From positions 62,001 through 126,000 of the forward strand of contig NZ_LYPB01000047.1 of assembly GCF_001653565.1 (NCBI RefSeq): a stretch of DNA of 64,000 nucleotides. The letters are read 5' to 3'. The notes beneath the pieces are model-generated. The model searched no databases and had not been told where the DNA came from. It saw only the letters and a list, made by a program, of their open reading frames with translations. The stretch is from Paenibacillus oryzisoli. GTDB lineage: Bacteria; Bacillota; Bacilli; Paenibacillales; NBRC-103111. Positions 9,713 to 20,948 of this stretch are shown here, in pieces (position 1 is the first letter of the stretch; the number at the start of each line of letters is the position of its first letter). A program made the translations under genes and the position numbers.

Positions 9713-10789
9713 TTATTCATGCTGTATGGCATCCATCACCATTTGAAAAATAAGGAGATCCTGCAAGTAATCCTCTGGTGTCGTCTTGGGTGGCATCCCC
9801 TTCGAAACGACTTCGTGGAAATATTCCAACTCATACACATAAGCGTCCTTGTAGGTCGGCCGAACAGTAGATTGATCGAAGCTGTCTCCAATGGTCTCAC
9901 TAATCTGCAGCGTCGTTGGCAACTGTCTAATATATGGCGTATCGTATTGGACAAGGATAGATTTATTCTCCCCAAACACCTCGATATGCCCATCAAATCT
10001 GCCTTGTTGATCAACACCGGTCTCAAAGGTCACGTTAAAACCTTCATATTCAAAGATTGCATTCTTGAATCTGCCCCCCAGCCATGAGGAGGCTGCTTTA
10101 ACCCGGATCGGCAAGCCAATCAACTCTCTCATCGCCGAAATATCATGACTGTTGAGTCCCAGCAACAAGCCATAGGCGCCATACATCTCATCTGGCACAT
10201 CGCCAATCGCCTCTCTCATTAGTCTGGCGTTCCGCTCTTTGCGATCCTGCATAGCTTCAGCCGGGATATCATTGAAACGATAAATAGGGCTGGATTGACG
10301 CGTGAAAAATTGATTGGGGCCAATGATATCCCGCACGCGTGCATATATAATCGGTCCCAGCGTCTTTACTTCTTCGAGAGCCCGCAGGTAGGCAGGAGCA
10401 AAACGTCGCATATAGCCTACCATGACATGTGCACCAGACGCGTCACGCGCCTGAATAATCGCATGAGCCTCACCTTGGGTAATGCACATGGGCTTCTCTA
10501 CAAATACGTGTATGTTCTTGTTCAACGCTGCAATTGTACATTCCGTATGATATTCCATATTATTTAGTACAAAAACAGCATCAAGAGCAGACTGTTCCAA
10601 CATATCAGACATGTGTAAATACATGTGTTTCACACGATATTTCTCACCAATCTTAGCTAACAGCTGGGGTGAAATATCACATATGGCTTCAATCTCATAA
10701 AGCTCAGACAGGGACTCCAGAATTGGCAAATGAACCATTTGCGCAACCTCACCTAAACCGATAATACCTACTTTTATCTTAGTCACCAT
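9713..10789 (-). CDS. Gfo/Idh/MocA family oxidoreductase
   Basis: A 358-residue NAD(P)-dependent sugar oxidoreductase. The N-terminal Rossmann fold has GIIGLGEVAQMVHLP, and VFVEKPM (about residues 92-98) is the family's EKP motif with the catalytic-site Lys. The C-terminal beta-sheet domain follows. AAAGGAG precedes the ATG. It lies between the GH99-like gene and the beta-mannosidase with short gaps, so it is probably co-transcribed. Members oxidise or epimerise sugars or their derivatives, and some are NAD-dependent glycosidases. The substrate cannot be read from the sequence. Confidence 0.88.
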   Translation of the reverse strand: MVTKIKVGIIGLGEVAQMVHLPILESLSELYEIEAICDISPQLLAKIGEKYRVKHMYLHMSDMLEQSALDAVFVLNNMEYHTECTIAALNKNIHVFVEKPMCITQGEAHAIIQARDASGAHVMVGYMRRFAPAYLRALEEVKTLGPIIYARVRDIIGPNQFFTRQSSPIYRFNDIPAEAMQDRKERNARLMREAIGDVPDEMYGAYGLLLGLNSHDISAMRELIGLPIRVKAASSWLGGRFKNAIFEYEGFNVTFETGVDQQGRFDGHIEVFGENKSILVQYDTPYIRQLPTTLQISETIGDSFDQSTVRPTYKDAYVYELEYFHEVVSKGMPPKTTPEDYLQDLLIFQMVMDAIQHE

Positions 10790-10814
10790 GCAATCTCCTT
10801 TGTTGGTATGAAGT

Positions 10815-10835
10815 GCCTCCCCATAATGGGGAGGC
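10815..10835. terminator. Strong short hairpin in the GH99-like/oxidoreductase gap
   Basis: GCCTCCCCA and TGGGGAGGC form a nine-pair stem with a three-base loop. On the transcribed minus strand no proper T-run follows. It may stabilise or partly terminate the upstream message rather than end the operon. Confidence 0.4.
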
Positions 10836-10849
10836 TTTCCTTGTTCCTT

Positions 10850-13800
10850 TTACAATTGAAATACAACCGTTGGATCTGTGGAGATGTCTCTGACGATCTC
10901 TCTGTAAATGCCATTGTAAGTCATGCCAAAGGTATAAGAACCAGGCAATAATTCCTTGCTAACGCCTCCGCTTGTTGTAGCGCCAATCGTCTGCCAACTT
11001 CCTGCATAGTAGGTTGCCACACCACCGTCTAACAGATTCCCTTGGCTGTCCTTCAGCTGTAGAGTAACCTTGACCGTCTGAAATACGACTACGGGGTCTG
11101 TTCCTGTATGTTGTACGATTTCCTTATATCTTCCCCCATAAGTCATGCCAAAGGTATAGGAGCTAGGCAGTACCTCCTTGCTGACCTCGCCTCCGCTTGT
11201 ATTGCCGATGTTCCGCCAGCCTCCTGCATAATACTTCACCGTACCACTATCGAGCGGATTCCCCAGACTATCCTTTAACTGTACCTTGGCTTTGACGGTC
11301 TGAAATACGACGACAGCGTCCGTTCCTGTATGTTGTACAATTTCCTTATACGTTCCCTCATACGTGATGCCAAAGGTATAGCTCTTATCCTGTAAAGATT
11401 TGCTTGCATTTCCCAAAGCATCCGTTATGCCAAAATCTTTCCATCCGCCGTCGTAGTATTTAACCACGCCGCCGTTTAGGGGATTGCCGGTACTGTCCTT
11501 GAGTTGAACCTTCACCGTTGAAGTGGCAAGATTGAAGCTTATGCTCTTGGCTGTCTCGCTGTTGCCCGCTACGTCGGTCGCACGGTATTGGAGCGTATAC
11601 GCCCCCTGCTTATCGAAGGTAATCGCAGCTGTGTAAGGCGTCCATGTCGCGCCGTTATTCACGCTATAGACAACCTGGCTGACGCTAGACAAGTTATCAG
11701 AAGCGTTAAGCGTGACCGTAACAGGATTGATGTAAGTACCGCTCGGTCCGTCTGGCGCTGATGGGACAACGACCGCCGTTGTTGTCGGAACCGTACTGTC
11801 AATTTGGACAGTGACGGTTTGCGTCGCTTCTTGATTACCAGCGGAGTCCTTGCTGTAAAAATCCAGCGTGTGTGCACCTTCGTTCGCGATGGAGATCGTA
11901 TTCCCAGCGATGTAAGCTCCATGATCCACGCTGTAGAACGTGCCTGCGACGCCACTTCCCGCGTCGCTCGCCGTCAAGTGAACAACCTGAGTCGTCGTCT
12001 GCCAGCCGGACGGTGCATCACTGACCGTAACGGGAGGCACATCATCGACGGTCAATGGTCTGATTTCAACATCATCGACATAAAAAGGATTGCCGGTACC
12101 GGGGATTTCCGTGTATAAAAACATGGTCGTATCGGTTACAACACCCGTTTCATTAATAATGAGACTCCCTTGAACTTGCTTCCATTCTGTAGCACTTAGG
12201 GCTGGACTGATGAACATAATATACTGTGTAATCATAGGATTACCGTCTACCTTATATTGCAAACCGATCCTAATCGTCTCAGTTGTGGTAGAACCAGATG
12301 CTAGTTTCGCCCAAGTTGAATAGTAATAGGGTTTACCCTTTACAAGTGGGACAGGAAATTTAACACCTCCGTATCGGTCTGTCTTCGTCAATAGTAAGGA
12401 CTGCTGGCCCGAATGATGTTCCGTCGAAGTCAGCGAAGGCAAGGCCTGATAAGCGTAATTAGGAGGGGCTAACGTACTGCCTTCCATGCCAGGATCTACA
12501 ATTAGGTTTGTGCCTTTTACCACGTTCGTCGGTGCTGTTACCGTAACCGTTGTAATGGCCGCAATACCCGAATCATCCGAGGTTGCTTTAATTTGGGTTG
12601 TGCCCGTCCCCACGGCTGTAACCGTCCCATTGGCATCGACTGCCGCTACAACCGGATTCAAGGATTCCCATTTGATGAGCTTATTGGTCGCATTGGCCGG
12701 TGTTACCGTCGGGACAAGGATTTGCTGAGTGCCGAGCGGCAAACTGAGCGAAGTTGGTGTTAGCGACACCCCTGTAACGGCTATCGTATTATTTACGGTG
12801 ATGAGCACAGATGCAACTTTACCGCCATCTACCGTCATTGCCGTTATGGTTGCCGTACCCAAGCTTGCACCATACACCATGCCGTTCATATCTACGGTCG
12901 CTACGCTTGGATTGCTCGAACGCCAGATTACCTCTTTATTGCTGGCATTCACTGGTGTGAAGCCAGGAACCAATGCTTTGGTTTTACCAACACCTACCGT
13001 CATTGAAGTCGCACCAAAACTTATATGCGATGGATGAACCCAAGCTGAACTTCCGGAATCTGTTACTGGCTTAACCCCAACGTCATCGACATAGTAAACA
13101 CCACCTGGATTGTTAATCTCCGTATAGAGATACATCAGAACATTCGTTACGACTCCTGATTCCTGAATCGTGTAAGTACCTTCGATCTGTGTCCATTCTC
13201 CCGCTTTCAGACCAGAGCTTGTGAAAATAATGAGTTGCTTGGGAGGACCACCGTCCAAGTTATATTGGATTCCCACTCTTAAAAATTCATTGGTCGTCGT
13301 GCCTGCTGCCAACTTGGCCCAAGCTGAGTACGTATACGGCTTGCCTTTTTCCACATTCACTGGGAAACTAATACTGCCGTAACGCGTCGATTTCGTGATC
13401 TTGACGGACTGATGACCGCTATGTGATTGTGTTGTATCCTTGGCAGCAGTCGCATTCTGCAACCTATATTGTGAAGTTGTACTTCCTTCAAATCCCGGAT
13501 CTTCAATGAGATTATCTCCTTTTAGTGCAACAGTTGGCGTAATTTCCAATTGAACGGAATCCAGGCTGAAGGCTCCAGAAGCCGTCGTAGGCACCACTTG
13601 GAGCTGTTTGATAGTTCCCGTCCAAGCTGCTAAGCTTGACGTATCAAACACATACTCGCGATAAACGGAATCATTTGCGAGAATATAGGAAGAGATCATT
13701 TTCGCCTCATTCCAACTGGTATCCCCGGTCGTCGTAAAATAAATCTTCGCCTCTTCGCCGCTTGTCATATTGCTCATTTTGACTCGAATCCGCCTAATAT

Positions 13801-16800
13801 CAGAAGCCGCAATATCCAAAGCGTCCGGTGAAAGAATAGCAGGCTGCACACTTCCGGAAATCCCGTTTGAAGTTCCGCTGAATACACCATTCGCCACGAC
13901 GGGATTCGTGATTTGGCTGTTAGCCGTCCATCCGCTACTCGTCGAAAAATCCCAAGTAATCGCTGTTGGATACACACTCACTGTTTGCGCAGTGGCATCC
14001 CACTTCGCAACTGCGCCAAATGCTTGGCGAAGATAGCTGAGCGGCACCATCACCGTTCCGTTCGCAAGCTTAACAGGCGCATGCTCTAATGTAATTGCCT
14101 GATTTCCCTTATAAGCGATGCTATCGCCAACCTTTACTTTATAGACGACGTTATCTTTCACAGCCAACAGAGTATTCGTCGCAGGGTCCCATTCTGGCTT
14201 TGCGCCTATTTGCAAGTAAGTCTCTTTCATAGGAACCATGACGATGCCATCCTGCATGAGTGCTGGTTGGCTGAACGGTTTATACGTACCGTCTACATAA
14301 GTCCGAATACCCGGCTGCGGGGAATAAATTGTTCGAATGTAATCAATACTGATCGGTCCTACAGCCGAAATTGGATCGATCCGCATTTGCCTGATTGTCC
14401 CCGTCCAGTTCTTGTTCCTCCACGCCTCAATCATGTATTCCGTATAACCACTATCCAATGGATTTACAAAGTAGCCGACAGCTTTAGCCTCATTCCAGGT
14501 TCCATCTGTCTCCGTCGTAAAGAAGAAGCGGCCGTCAATATCATTCGCACTGTTCTTCATTCGAATGACAATATAAGGAATGTCCTCTGCCTTAATCCCA
14601 AGGTGATCAGCAGAACGTATGCCGGGATCGGTATTGTTCGTTACCCCCGAGAAGGTGCCGTCCTGTACGGTCACGCCGACAATCTGCTTCTCAACCGTCC
14701 AGCCCTCCGCATCGCCCGGCGTATTGAATTCCCACATGTTCCCGTAGACATTGGTCATCACGGGCTGAGGTTGGTTTAAATTAGGAACCACTCTCCCCGC
14801 AGGATATAGGGTATTGATCCGCTCCTTCTGAGCCTGCGTTGGCACGCTGTCCGTATGCGGTTCACTGCTTCCAAACACATTGCGAATCCCATCCACATAA
14901 CCGAAACCTGCTAGCCCCGCAGGCATGATGAAGTGACCTTCTCCAAACTCATTCCAGTTATCTAGCATAACGAGCTTCTTACCAAGACTGCCCGTAGGAA
15001 GCGATGGCATAAAGCTATCCTTCGTCCACTGCGCCAAAGACTCGAATTCCGACGGCGTCGCATAATAACCGAAGTTCAGGCCCCAAGCCGTATCATCTCT
15101 GCCCATACTCAAACCGGGGATAATATCAATGGCGCCGGCATCCCTCTCCTGCGTCATTTTTAATTTCTGAAATTCCGGATGTCCGCCAAAGGAGCCCCAG
15201 GAATACGCATACACGCCATCAAAGCCAACAGCTTTGCGTTTCGCCAACTGCGAAGTGTCGGTCCCGTTATACACGTTCAGCAGGATAATACCTGGAATCC
15301 CCGCTTTGCTCACTTCTTCCCGTAAGTTATCCAGTTCCTTCTTCACATTCACATTGTCATCGCTGCCGTCGTTGCGTTTAAAAGCATTTACTAGCTCTTC
15401 ATAATTGTAGATGGTGAAAACAGGTTTTCCGTCGATCTTCATATAACGCGGATCTTTAAAATAATATTCAATCCAGTACGGAATCAGATTCGTCCGGAAA
15501 TCTTCAGCATCCTTGACCTTGGAATTGAGGTTTTCGAACATAATTGCGAATTGGGTTGAATCGCTATACGCGCCATTATAATAACCGTTATCCAAAGCAT
15601 GGGATAAATACGAATCTTTAATCGGCATGCGATCCGTATCTCCGCCAAGCGGTCTAAACCAACAGGACATCTGGAAATCGATCCCGTGCTCTTCCAGCCA
15701 TTTCGACTCCCAATCCGCCGTTTCCGGGTTACCTTCATCATAAAAACCAAGAAGAGGTGTCCGATCCGGGTACGGTTGAATCATATCCCAACCCAGATGA
15801 TGGCCTTCTCGCCACATCGGACAGCTTTGAACGCCCACTTTCGGAGCGCCCTCGATCTTACTGACCGCAACAGGAGCCGGTACATAGTCAGCCGGGAGGG
15901 GCAACATTTTATACAAGAGAATATCGTCGAGCCACATCTCTCCCCGATATGAGGCGGCTGTTGTAAATTTGATACTGTCAACAGCGGTCGCGCCTGAAGC
16001 GAGAGCTACACCTTGCGTATCAAGCTTATCATTGATATAGATATCCGCTGTAGCCGTCGCCCAGTTCACCTTGATCTGAATGTGCGTCCAAAGATTCGCT
16101 AGATACGCGTATTCCAACGGAACAGTTTGCCCGCTTCCGTTGACATAAGCCAATTTATCGCCCGCTGTCGTTAATTTAATGACGCTCGTCGTGCCACTCC
16201 TTAACTCAGCTTCCAATCCATCCGACTTCTGTTTGTAAAGAACCTTGAAGTCGTAAGTAAAATTATCCGCCATTGGTGATATCGCTTTAGACAGACTCAT
16301 ACTGCCGGTGCTACTAGCCGCGTTCAGCTTCATGCTGTTAATATCCGGCTGCGGGGAACTAAGCATACTGCCGACGGTGATTGCGCCGCCTGACGTAACC
16401 GTAGTCCAATCCTGTGGAATCGCGCCACCATTAATGACCGAAATCAGCCTCTCATTAACGGCGTACCCTTTATAAATTTTCAAAGGGCCAAAGTAGAATT
16501 CCCCCATGGAGGCATCGCCTGTTTTCACTTGAAACTGATTCAGATTTGTTACGGCATTTTTGAAGGATGCACCGTTCGCCTTCATCACGCCATTGATATA
16601 CACATCTGTCGTATGCGTGTTCAGGTTGATAACGAGCTTGATGCCATATTCACTGTTTGCCGTATAGGTTTGCAGGGGAAGAACGGTGTTGGCGCCAGTC
16701 TCCAGACTAAGCGTATTGTTTTGCGTAATTAAGCTGACGCCTACAACCTCATTGCTGAGCAACTGCCATTTCAAACCGTCTATGATGGACAATGGCTTAA

Positions 16801-17122
16801 TTCGAAATTCCATAGTCAAACTGCCTGCGCTTTGAGAAACAAATTTCTTATTCATAGAAACGGGCAGCACCGTGCTCGTATCGCTGATTTTGAAATTCGT
16901 ATTGTACAGGGAGACCAAAGCACCTCCTGCAGCGCGAACATCCCACCCGGATGGCTGACTATTCCCTGGTGTCAAGGCTGATAAGAACGAGAAATCCTCA
17001 TCCATGACATACCCAACTTCCGGAGTTGCTCCTTCCGCACGAGCATGCGGTGGCTCAAATATAGTTATGAAAGCGCATACAATTAAGGCTGTAACGATCA
17101 TGCTTAAGAGCTTTTTAATCAT
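10850..17122 (-). CDS. Secreted multidomain GH99-like glycan-active protein (2090 residues)
   Basis: The signal peptide (1-29) ends PHARAEG. Approximate domain order: two LamG-like jelly rolls (30-410); a GH99/WbsX-like barrel (415-750) with [33 protein letters not shown] and the family WNExxE motif as WNEFGEG; a carbohydrate-binding-like module (790-935); a copper-amine-oxidase-like stalk domain (937-1050); two further binding-like modules (1052-1350, the second starting [11 protein letters not shown]); two Big2 Ig-like domains (1362-1535); another binding module (1537-1690); two Ig-like repeats (1694-1865); and three near-identical repeats of about 74 residues (1869-2090) starting VQLKDS. 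No SLH, LPXTG or transmembrane anchor is seen at the C-terminus. GH99 enzymes are endo-alpha-mannosidases/mannanases, so an extracellular mannan or glycan role is plausible. Its place in the ABC operon fits. The exact activity is unproven. Confidence 0.8.
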   Translation of the reverse strand: MIKKLLSMIVTALIVCAFITIFEPPHARAEGATPEVGYVMDEDFSFLSALTPGNSQPSGWDVRAAGGALVSLYNTNFKISDTSTVLPVSMNKKFVSQSAGSLTMEFRIKPLSIIDGLKWQLLSNEVVGVSLITQNNTLSLETGANTVLPLQTYTANSEYGIKLVINLNTHTTDVYINGVMKANGASFKNAVTNLNQFQVKTGDASMGEFYFGPLKIYKGYAVNERLISVINGGAIPQDWTTVTSGGAITVGSMLSSPQPDINSMKLNAASSTGSMSLSKAISPMADNFTYDFKVLYKQKSDGLEAELRSGTTSVIKLTTAGDKLAYVNGSGQTVPLEYAYLANLWTHIQIKVNWATATADIYINDKLDTQGVALASGATAVDSIKFTTAASYRGEMWLDDILLYKMLPLPADYVPAPVAVSKIEGAPKVGVQSCPMWREGHHLGWDMIQPYPDRTPLLGFYDEGNPETADWESKWLEEHGIDFQMSCWFRPLGGDTDRMPIKDSYLSHALDNGYYNGAYSDSTQFAIMFENLNSKVKDAEDFRTNLIPYWIEYYFKDPRYMKIDGKPVFTIYNYEELVNAFKRNDGSDDNVNVKKELDNLREEVSKAGIPGIILLNVYNGTDTSQLAKRKAVGFDGVYAYSWGSFGGHPEFQKLKMTQERDAGAIDIIPGLSMGRDDTAWGLNFGYYATPSEFESLAQWTKDSFMPSLPTGSLGKKLVMLDNWNEFGEGHFIMPAGLAGFGYVDGIRNVFGSSEPHTDSVPTQAQKERINTLYPAGRVVPNLNQPQPVMTNVYGNMWEFNTPGDAEGWTVEKQIVGVTVQDGTFSGVTNNTDPGIRSADHLGIKAEDIPYIVIRMKNSANDIDGRFFFTTETDGTWNEAKAVGYFVNPLDSGYTEYMIEAWRNKNWTGTIRQMRIDPISAVGPISIDYIRTIYSPQPGIRTYVDGTYKPFSQPALMQDGIVMVPMKETYLQIGAKPEWDPATNTLLAVKDNVVYKVKVGDSIAYKGNQAITLEHAPVKLANGTVMVPLSYLRQAFGAVAKWDATAQTVSVYPTAITWDFSTSSGWTANSQITNPVVANGVFSGTSNGISGSVQPAILSPDALDIAASDIRRIRVKMSNMTSGEEAKIYFTTTGDTSWNEAKMISSYILANDSVYREYVFDTSSLAAWTGTIKQLQVVPTTASGAFSLDSVQLEITPTVALKGDNLIEDPGFEGSTTSQYRLQNATAAKDTTQSHSGHQSVKITKSTRYGSISFPVNVEKGKPYTYSAWAKLAAGTTTNEFLRVGIQYNLDGGPPKQLIIFTSSGLKAGEWTQIEGTYTIQESGVVTNVLMYLYTEINNPGGVYYVDDVGVKPVTDSGSSAWVHPSHISFGATSMTVGVGKTKALVPGFTPVNASNKEVIWRSSNPSVATVDMNGMVYGASLGTATITAMTVDGGKVASVLITVNNTIAVTGVSLTPTSLSLPLGTQQILVPTVTPANATNKLIKWESLNPVVAAVDANGTVTAVGTGTTQIKATSDDSGIAAITTVTVTAPTNVVKGTNLIVDPGMEGSTLAPPNYAYQALPSLTSTEHHSGQQSLLLTKTDRYGGVKFPVPLVKGKPYYYSTWAKLASGSTTTETIRIGLQYKVDGNPMITQYIMFISPALSATEWKQVQGSLIINETGVVTDTTMFLYTEIPGTGNPFYVDDVEIRPLTVDDVPPVTVSDAPSGWQTTTQVVHLTASDAGSGVAGTFYSVDHGAYIAGNTISIANEGAHTLDFYSKDSAGNQEATQTVTVQIDSTVPTTTAVVVPSAPDGPSGTYINPVTVTLNASDNLSSVSQVVYSVNNGATWTPYTAAITFDKQGAYTLQYRATDVAGNSETAKSISFNLATSTVKVQLKDSTGNPLNGGVVKYYDGGWKDFGITDALGNASKSLQDKSYTFGITYEGTYKEIVQHTGTDAVVVFQTVKAKVQLKDSLGNPLDSGTVKYYAGGWRNIGNTSGGEVSKEVLPSSYTFGMTYGGRYKEIVQHTGTDPVVVFQTVKVTLQLKDSQGNLLDGGVATYYAGSWQTIGATTSGGVSKELLPGSYTFGMTYNGIYREIVRDISTDPTVVFQL

Positions 17123-17157
17123 TATTAAACGCCCTTCCCGATTGGTTTTATTGGTTT

Positions 17158-17208
17158 CTTGTCAACAATGACCCTGCCTAGGTGCAGCAGTGTCATTGTT
17201 GTCACAAG
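17158..17208. other. Long hairpin between solute-binding protein and GH99-like genes
   Basis: CTTGT plus CAACAATGAC and CTGC pair with GCAG, GTCATTGTTG and ACAAG across a short loop. There is no T-run on the transcribed strand. A hairpin placed just after a binding-protein gene is known to stabilise its message and lower expression of later genes. That role is inferred here. Confidence 0.5.
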
Positions 17209-17225
17209 AACATGTCGTTAGTTAG

Positions 17226-18782
17226 TTATTTTCCTGCCTTCCAAGCATCATATTGCTTCTGGATCTCAGCTATCACTTTGTCGATGCCAGCGTCAACCAA
17301 TTTCTTCTTCGTGTCCTCAACATACTTCGGATAATCCGGCATAGATCCGGTCGTAAAGATTGGATTCGCTTCTTTATTCACGGCATTGATTTGTGCGATC
17401 TCCGTTTTCACCGGCTCGTTATTAAAGACAAATCCGAGCAGACCCGATGCTTTGCCGTTATCGTTTGTTTTCTTCATCGCTTCTAACGCTTTCGTTGAAT
17501 TCCAGTTGGAATCCCACTGATCCCAAAGCGGTCCAAGCCAGTTGTGCCAAATCGCCCATGTTTGTTCAGCACCACTCTTAGCTTCGATCGTTGGATTAGC
17601 ATCTTTAACCGTTCCCGATTTAACTATGTAATTCTTACCTTCAACGCCATAAGCAAGTGTATTCAATAAGTACTTATCACTCCAAATATAATCGAGCAGC
17701 ATCATCGCTCTTTCTGGATTCTTCGACGTTGCACTAATCGCCGTCGCAGCTGCCGTCATGGATGCAGTTGAAATGGTCGGTTGTGAGCTAAACGTTTCAA
17801 CCGTTGGGAATCCGTAGGTGCTTGTCGATTTCGACCCATCCTCCGTATAACCACCTGAATCGCGCAGCACGGCATATTTCCCGGATTTCGCTTCAGCTAA
17901 ATAATCTGTTTTGATCGCTGCATCCTTTGCAATGTAGCCTTTTTTATAGAAATCATTCATGATTCTATAATTTTCATAATTTTGTGGGATATCCAGCGTC
18001 TTGACGAATTTACCGTCCTTCTCGCTATAAGAAATCCCACCTACAACGGTTGTATAATCGGGTAATCCTACGCCAGAGGTCGCTCCATTGGCCGTTGCAA
18101 TAACTGGAATCATGTTCGGCTCATTTTCCTTAATCGTTTTCAAGAATGGCTCTAAGTCAGCAAGGCTCTTGACGTTCTTATAATCGAATTTATACTTTTC
18201 AACTAAATCTTTCTTAAATACATAAGCAGATGCCGGACTGTACGGGGTCTGTGCAGGAATCGCCATGATCTTCCCTTTGTAAGTAACAGCTTTCCAAGCG
18301 CGAGGATCTACTTTCTTCAAAATATTTTGACCATACTTCTGCAATAAGTCATCGAGGGGCATAAAAGCACCCTTTTGCACATTCGCATTCAAGTTATTGG
18401 ACGAATTGGACGTAAATACGAGATCATAAGGCTCGCCGGCAGCGGATTTCAGCTTGATCTTATCTTCCCAGCCCGCATTATCAATTAAGTTAAATTTTAC
18501 ATTGGCATTCAATTTTTCCTTGATCAGTTTATTCGCTGCCGCTTCAACCGCTTCCTGATCCTTCATATTGTCGATCGGTTTGGGCATATACCAGCTAATC
18601 TCCACAAAATCTTTCGTCGGACTCGTACTCGCTGCTGCGCTTGCAGCTGGACTTGCAGCTGGGCTAGTGCTTTCACTCTTTTTTTCAGTTGTACTACAGC
18701 CGCTAATCACAATCGTTGTTGCAAGCAAGACGGATGTTCCTGGTACGATCCATGTTGAAGCTTTCGTTTTTTGACCTTTCAC
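17226..18782 (-). CDS. ABC transporter solute-binding lipoprotein (family 1, LplA-like)
   Basis: A 518-residue lipoprotein. The signal sequence ends in the lipobox VISGC with the lipid-carrying Cys29, followed by a Ser/Ala/Pro-rich linker (about 35-55). The binding fold runs from FVEISWYMPKPIDNM onward and has the LplA-type DLVFTSN motif. It starts with GTG at 18782, preceded by GGGAGG eight bases upstream. It captures an oligosaccharide outside the membrane and hands it to the permeases at 18855 and 19776. The neighbouring enzymes suggest a mannose-containing oligosaccharide, which is inference. Confidence 0.92.
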   Translation of the reverse strand: MKGQKTKASTWIVPGTSVLLATTIVISGCSTTEKKSESTSPAASPAASAAASTSPTKDFVEISWYMPKPIDNMKDQEAVEAAANKLIKEKLNANVKFNLIDNAGWEDKIKLKSAAGEPYDLVFTSNSSNNLNANVQKGAFMPLDDLLQKYGQNILKKVDPRAWKAVTYKGKIMAIPAQTPYSPASAYVFKKDLVEKYKFDYKNVKSLADLEPFLKTIKENEPNMIPVIATANGATSGVGLPDYTTVVGGISYSEKDGKFVKTLDIPQNYENYRIMNDFYKKGYIAKDAAIKTDYLAEAKSGKYAVLRDSGGYTEDGSKSTSTYGFPTVETFSSQPTISTASMTAAATAISATSKNPERAMMLLDYIWSDKYLLNTLAYGVEGKNYIVKSGTVKDANPTIEAKSGAEQTWAIWHNWLGPLWDQWDSNWNSTKALEAMKKTNDNGKASGLLGFVFNNEPVKTEIAQINAVNKEANPIFTTGSMPDYPKYVEDTKKKLVDAGIDKVIAEIQKQYDAWKAGK

Positions 18783-18854
18783 GTGGATTGCCTCCCTTAT
18801 ATTGTCTTTATATAATTTACAGACGCAGCGTGGTTTTCCTGCATCTAGAAACTA

Positions 18855-19763
18855 TCAACCTTTTACCGAACCTACCGTTAGCCCCTGTACGAAGTACTTT
18901 TGAAAAAGCGGGAAAACAAGCAGCATCGGTCCTGCAGCCAAAATACACATCGCCATGCGAGCAGTTAATGAAGGTACTTGCATACCTGGTTTCACAAGTC
19001 CATACTGAATGGCTTCAGCCGAATTTAAGTACTCCATATTTTTCAGAACACGAATAAGTAAATATTGCAGTTTCATTAAATTGTTCTGATCCATGTAGAG
19101 CAAGGTCAGCCACCAGTCATTCCAGTATTGGAGTGCGAAGAACAGACCCAACGTCGCCAATGCTGGTTTGGTTATTTGGAGAACAATCTGCGTAAATATT
19201 CGCAGCTCGCCTGCGCCGTCCATTTTAGCTGACTCAATAATCGCATCCGGTATCGTCTGCAAGAATCCTTTCATGAGGAGCACGAACCAACCGCTTATCA
19301 GATAGGGCAAAATGAGTGCCAAGATATTGTTGCGTAGTCCCAACCATTTCACCATCAGAATATAAGATGGAACCATCCCCCCATGGAAGAGCATTGTGAA
19401 GAAGATGAAAAAAGCAAGGAACGTACGGTAGGAATAATCTTTGCGCGAAATAGCGTATGCGTAGGTGGTGGTCACCCACATCCCAACTAATGACCCCACG
19501 ATCGTCGTACCAATAGTAACTAGATATGAATTTAACAAAACAGTTGGCTCACGCAGGATTACCTTATAGGCATCTAACGTAAAATTCTTGGGGATCATGG
19601 AGTAGCCAAATTTGATAATGTCATTTTCCGTTTGAAATGAGGTGCCGATAATGACAAGGAAAGGAAACACACACACCGCACACAACAGAATAAATGAGAT
19701 ATGAATCACTAATTTCCCTATGGTCAGTGTAGGTCTTAACCGAATTGCTTTGTAAGAATTCAT
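18855..19763 (-). CDS. Carbohydrate ABC transporter permease (LplC/YtcP-like)
   Basis: A 302-residue inner-membrane permease with six predicted helices. The EAA-type loop that contacts the ATPase reads ESAKMDGAGELRIF. The N-terminus SFILLCAVCVFPFLVIIGTSF is the first helix. AAGGAG lies nine bases before the ATG. It is 12 bases downstream of the partner permease. No ATPase gene is in the operon. In related bacteria a shared MsmX-type ATPase energises such systems. Confidence 0.93.
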   Translation of the reverse strand: MNSYKAIRLRPTLTIGKLVIHISFILLCAVCVFPFLVIIGTSFQTENDIIKFGYSMIPKNFTLDAYKVILREPTVLLNSYLVTIGTTIVGSLVGMWVTTTYAYAISRKDYSYRTFLAFFIFFTMLFHGGMVPSYILMVKWLGLRNNILALILPYLISGWFVLLMKGFLQTIPDAIIESAKMDGAGELRIFTQIVLQITKPALATLGLFFALQYWNDWWLTLLYMDQNNLMKLQYLLIRVLKNMEYLNSAEAIQYGLVKPGMQVPSLTARMAMCILAAGPMLLVFPLFQKYFVQGLTVGSVKG

Positions 19764-19775
19764 AGTCGATGCTCC

Positions 19776-20717
19776 TTAGAAAAGTGAATTTTCAGGATTA
19801 ATCCGTCTTACGATCGTATTGGTTAACAGAACCAGGCAAAACCCGACGATCGATTGAAAGAAGCCTGCTGCCGATGCCATTCCGATATCGCCCATATCAA
19901 TTAATGAGCGGTACACAAACGTATCAATGACGTCCGTCGTCTCATAGATCAAGGATGAATTCAATGTGACATTGTAGAATAAACCGAAATCGCTATAGCA
20001 AATACTTCCGATCTGCAGGATAACTAACATCGTAATCATCGGCTTAATCATTGGAATTGAGATGGAGAACGCCTGCCTTAATTTGCTTGCGCCATCAATT
20101 TTGGCTGCGTCATAATACTCGGCATCAATCCCCATCAGAGCGGCGTAATAGATAACAGATCCATACCCAAGTCCCTTCCAAACTGCAGCAGCCACTAATA
20201 TATATGGCCAATATTGCGGCTCACTGTACCAGAGAATGGGTTCTTTGCCCACGGAAATCAAGAGGCTATTAATGACACCATGCTCCATATCAAACAGTGC
20301 CCGGAAGGCAAAACCAGCGACTACCCATGAAATAAAGTAAGGAATAAACAAGATGGTTTGATACACTTTTACGAATCTGCGACTTAACTCAAATAGCAAT
20401 AGGGCAATAACGATGGAGAGGAACGTCCCCAAAACAATGAAAACCATGTTATACAGGAGCGTATTGCGTAGAACCCTGTACAGCACATTGCCATTGAATA
20501 AGAATCCGAAATTGTCGAGCCCGACCCAAGGGCTATTCCAAATCCCAAGATTGTACTTATAATTCTTAAAAGGAAGGAGCAATCCGTAAAGCGGCACATA
20601 ATTAAAGAGTAAAATCAAGAGAAATCCTGGCAAAGCCAGTAAGGTTACTCCGAAATTTTTCTTGAAAATTCTTACCATCCATCCAACACATCCTAGCTTT
20701 GTAATTTTGACTGCCAT
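19776..20717 (-). CDS. Carbohydrate ABC transporter permease (LplB/YtcO-like)
   Basis: A 313-residue membrane permease, the first gene of the leftward operon. It has FLLILLFNYVPLYGLLLPFKNY, typical of LplB proteins, and the EAA-type loop YDAAKIDGASKLRQAF. The start is uncertain. The ATG at 20717 has only a poor ribosome site, and Met14 (20678) is an alternative with AGGAT upstream. The likely promoter is the conserved element at 20756-20790. It would form the membrane channel with the 18855-19763 product. Confidence 0.9.
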   Translation of the reverse strand: MAVKITKLGCVGWMVRIFKKNFGVTLLALPGFLLILLFNYVPLYGLLLPFKNYKYNLGIWNSPWVGLDNFGFLFNGNVLYRVLRNTLLYNMVFIVLGTFLSIVIALLLFELSRRFVKVYQTILFIPYFISWVVAGFAFRALFDMEHGVINSLLISVGKEPILWYSEPQYWPYILVAAAVWKGLGYGSVIYYAALMGIDAEYYDAAKIDGASKLRQAFSISIPMIKPMITMLVILQIGSICYSDFGLFYNVTLNSSLIYETTDVIDTFVYRSLIDMGDIGMASAAGFFQSIVGFCLVLLTNTIVRRINPENSLF

Positions 20718-20755
20718 CTTGGTCGATACCCCAACTTTAGGGGATGCCCCAGGGA

Positions 20756-20790
20756 ATGTATATTATAAACTAGGTATTTTCCTCCAAAAA
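20756..20790 (-). promoter_or_regulatory. Conserved promoter/operator element, copy A (ABC operon)
   Basis: On the minus strand this holds a perfect TATAAT -10 (20762-20767) at a suitable distance before the permease start, but no good -35. It matches the element at 23019-23052 at about 27 of the first 34 positions, including GGNATTTTCCTNCAAAA read on the plus strand. A weak -35 with a conserved spacer fits an activator-dependent promoter. The AraC gene at 20949 is the natural candidate activator. Confidence 0.6.
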
Positions 20791-20948
20791 TGTGTAGCTT
20801 CGCTGGCTTTCCATGGGGATAGAAACCTTCAAATCAAGTGTTTTCCTTTAACCTCAGTAAATACGGAAGAAAACCTTCTTGGAATCGCCAACAAAAGCGG
20901 TTGATATTGTATACTACTCCTAAAGAAATCAGGTAGAGGAGCCTTTAC

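Noticed and set aside
20756-20790. Shared element considered as an ECF sigma promoter because of GGAAAAT
   Set aside because: The distance from GGAAAAT to the -10 is too short for that promoter class; an activator-dependent sigma-A promoter fits better.
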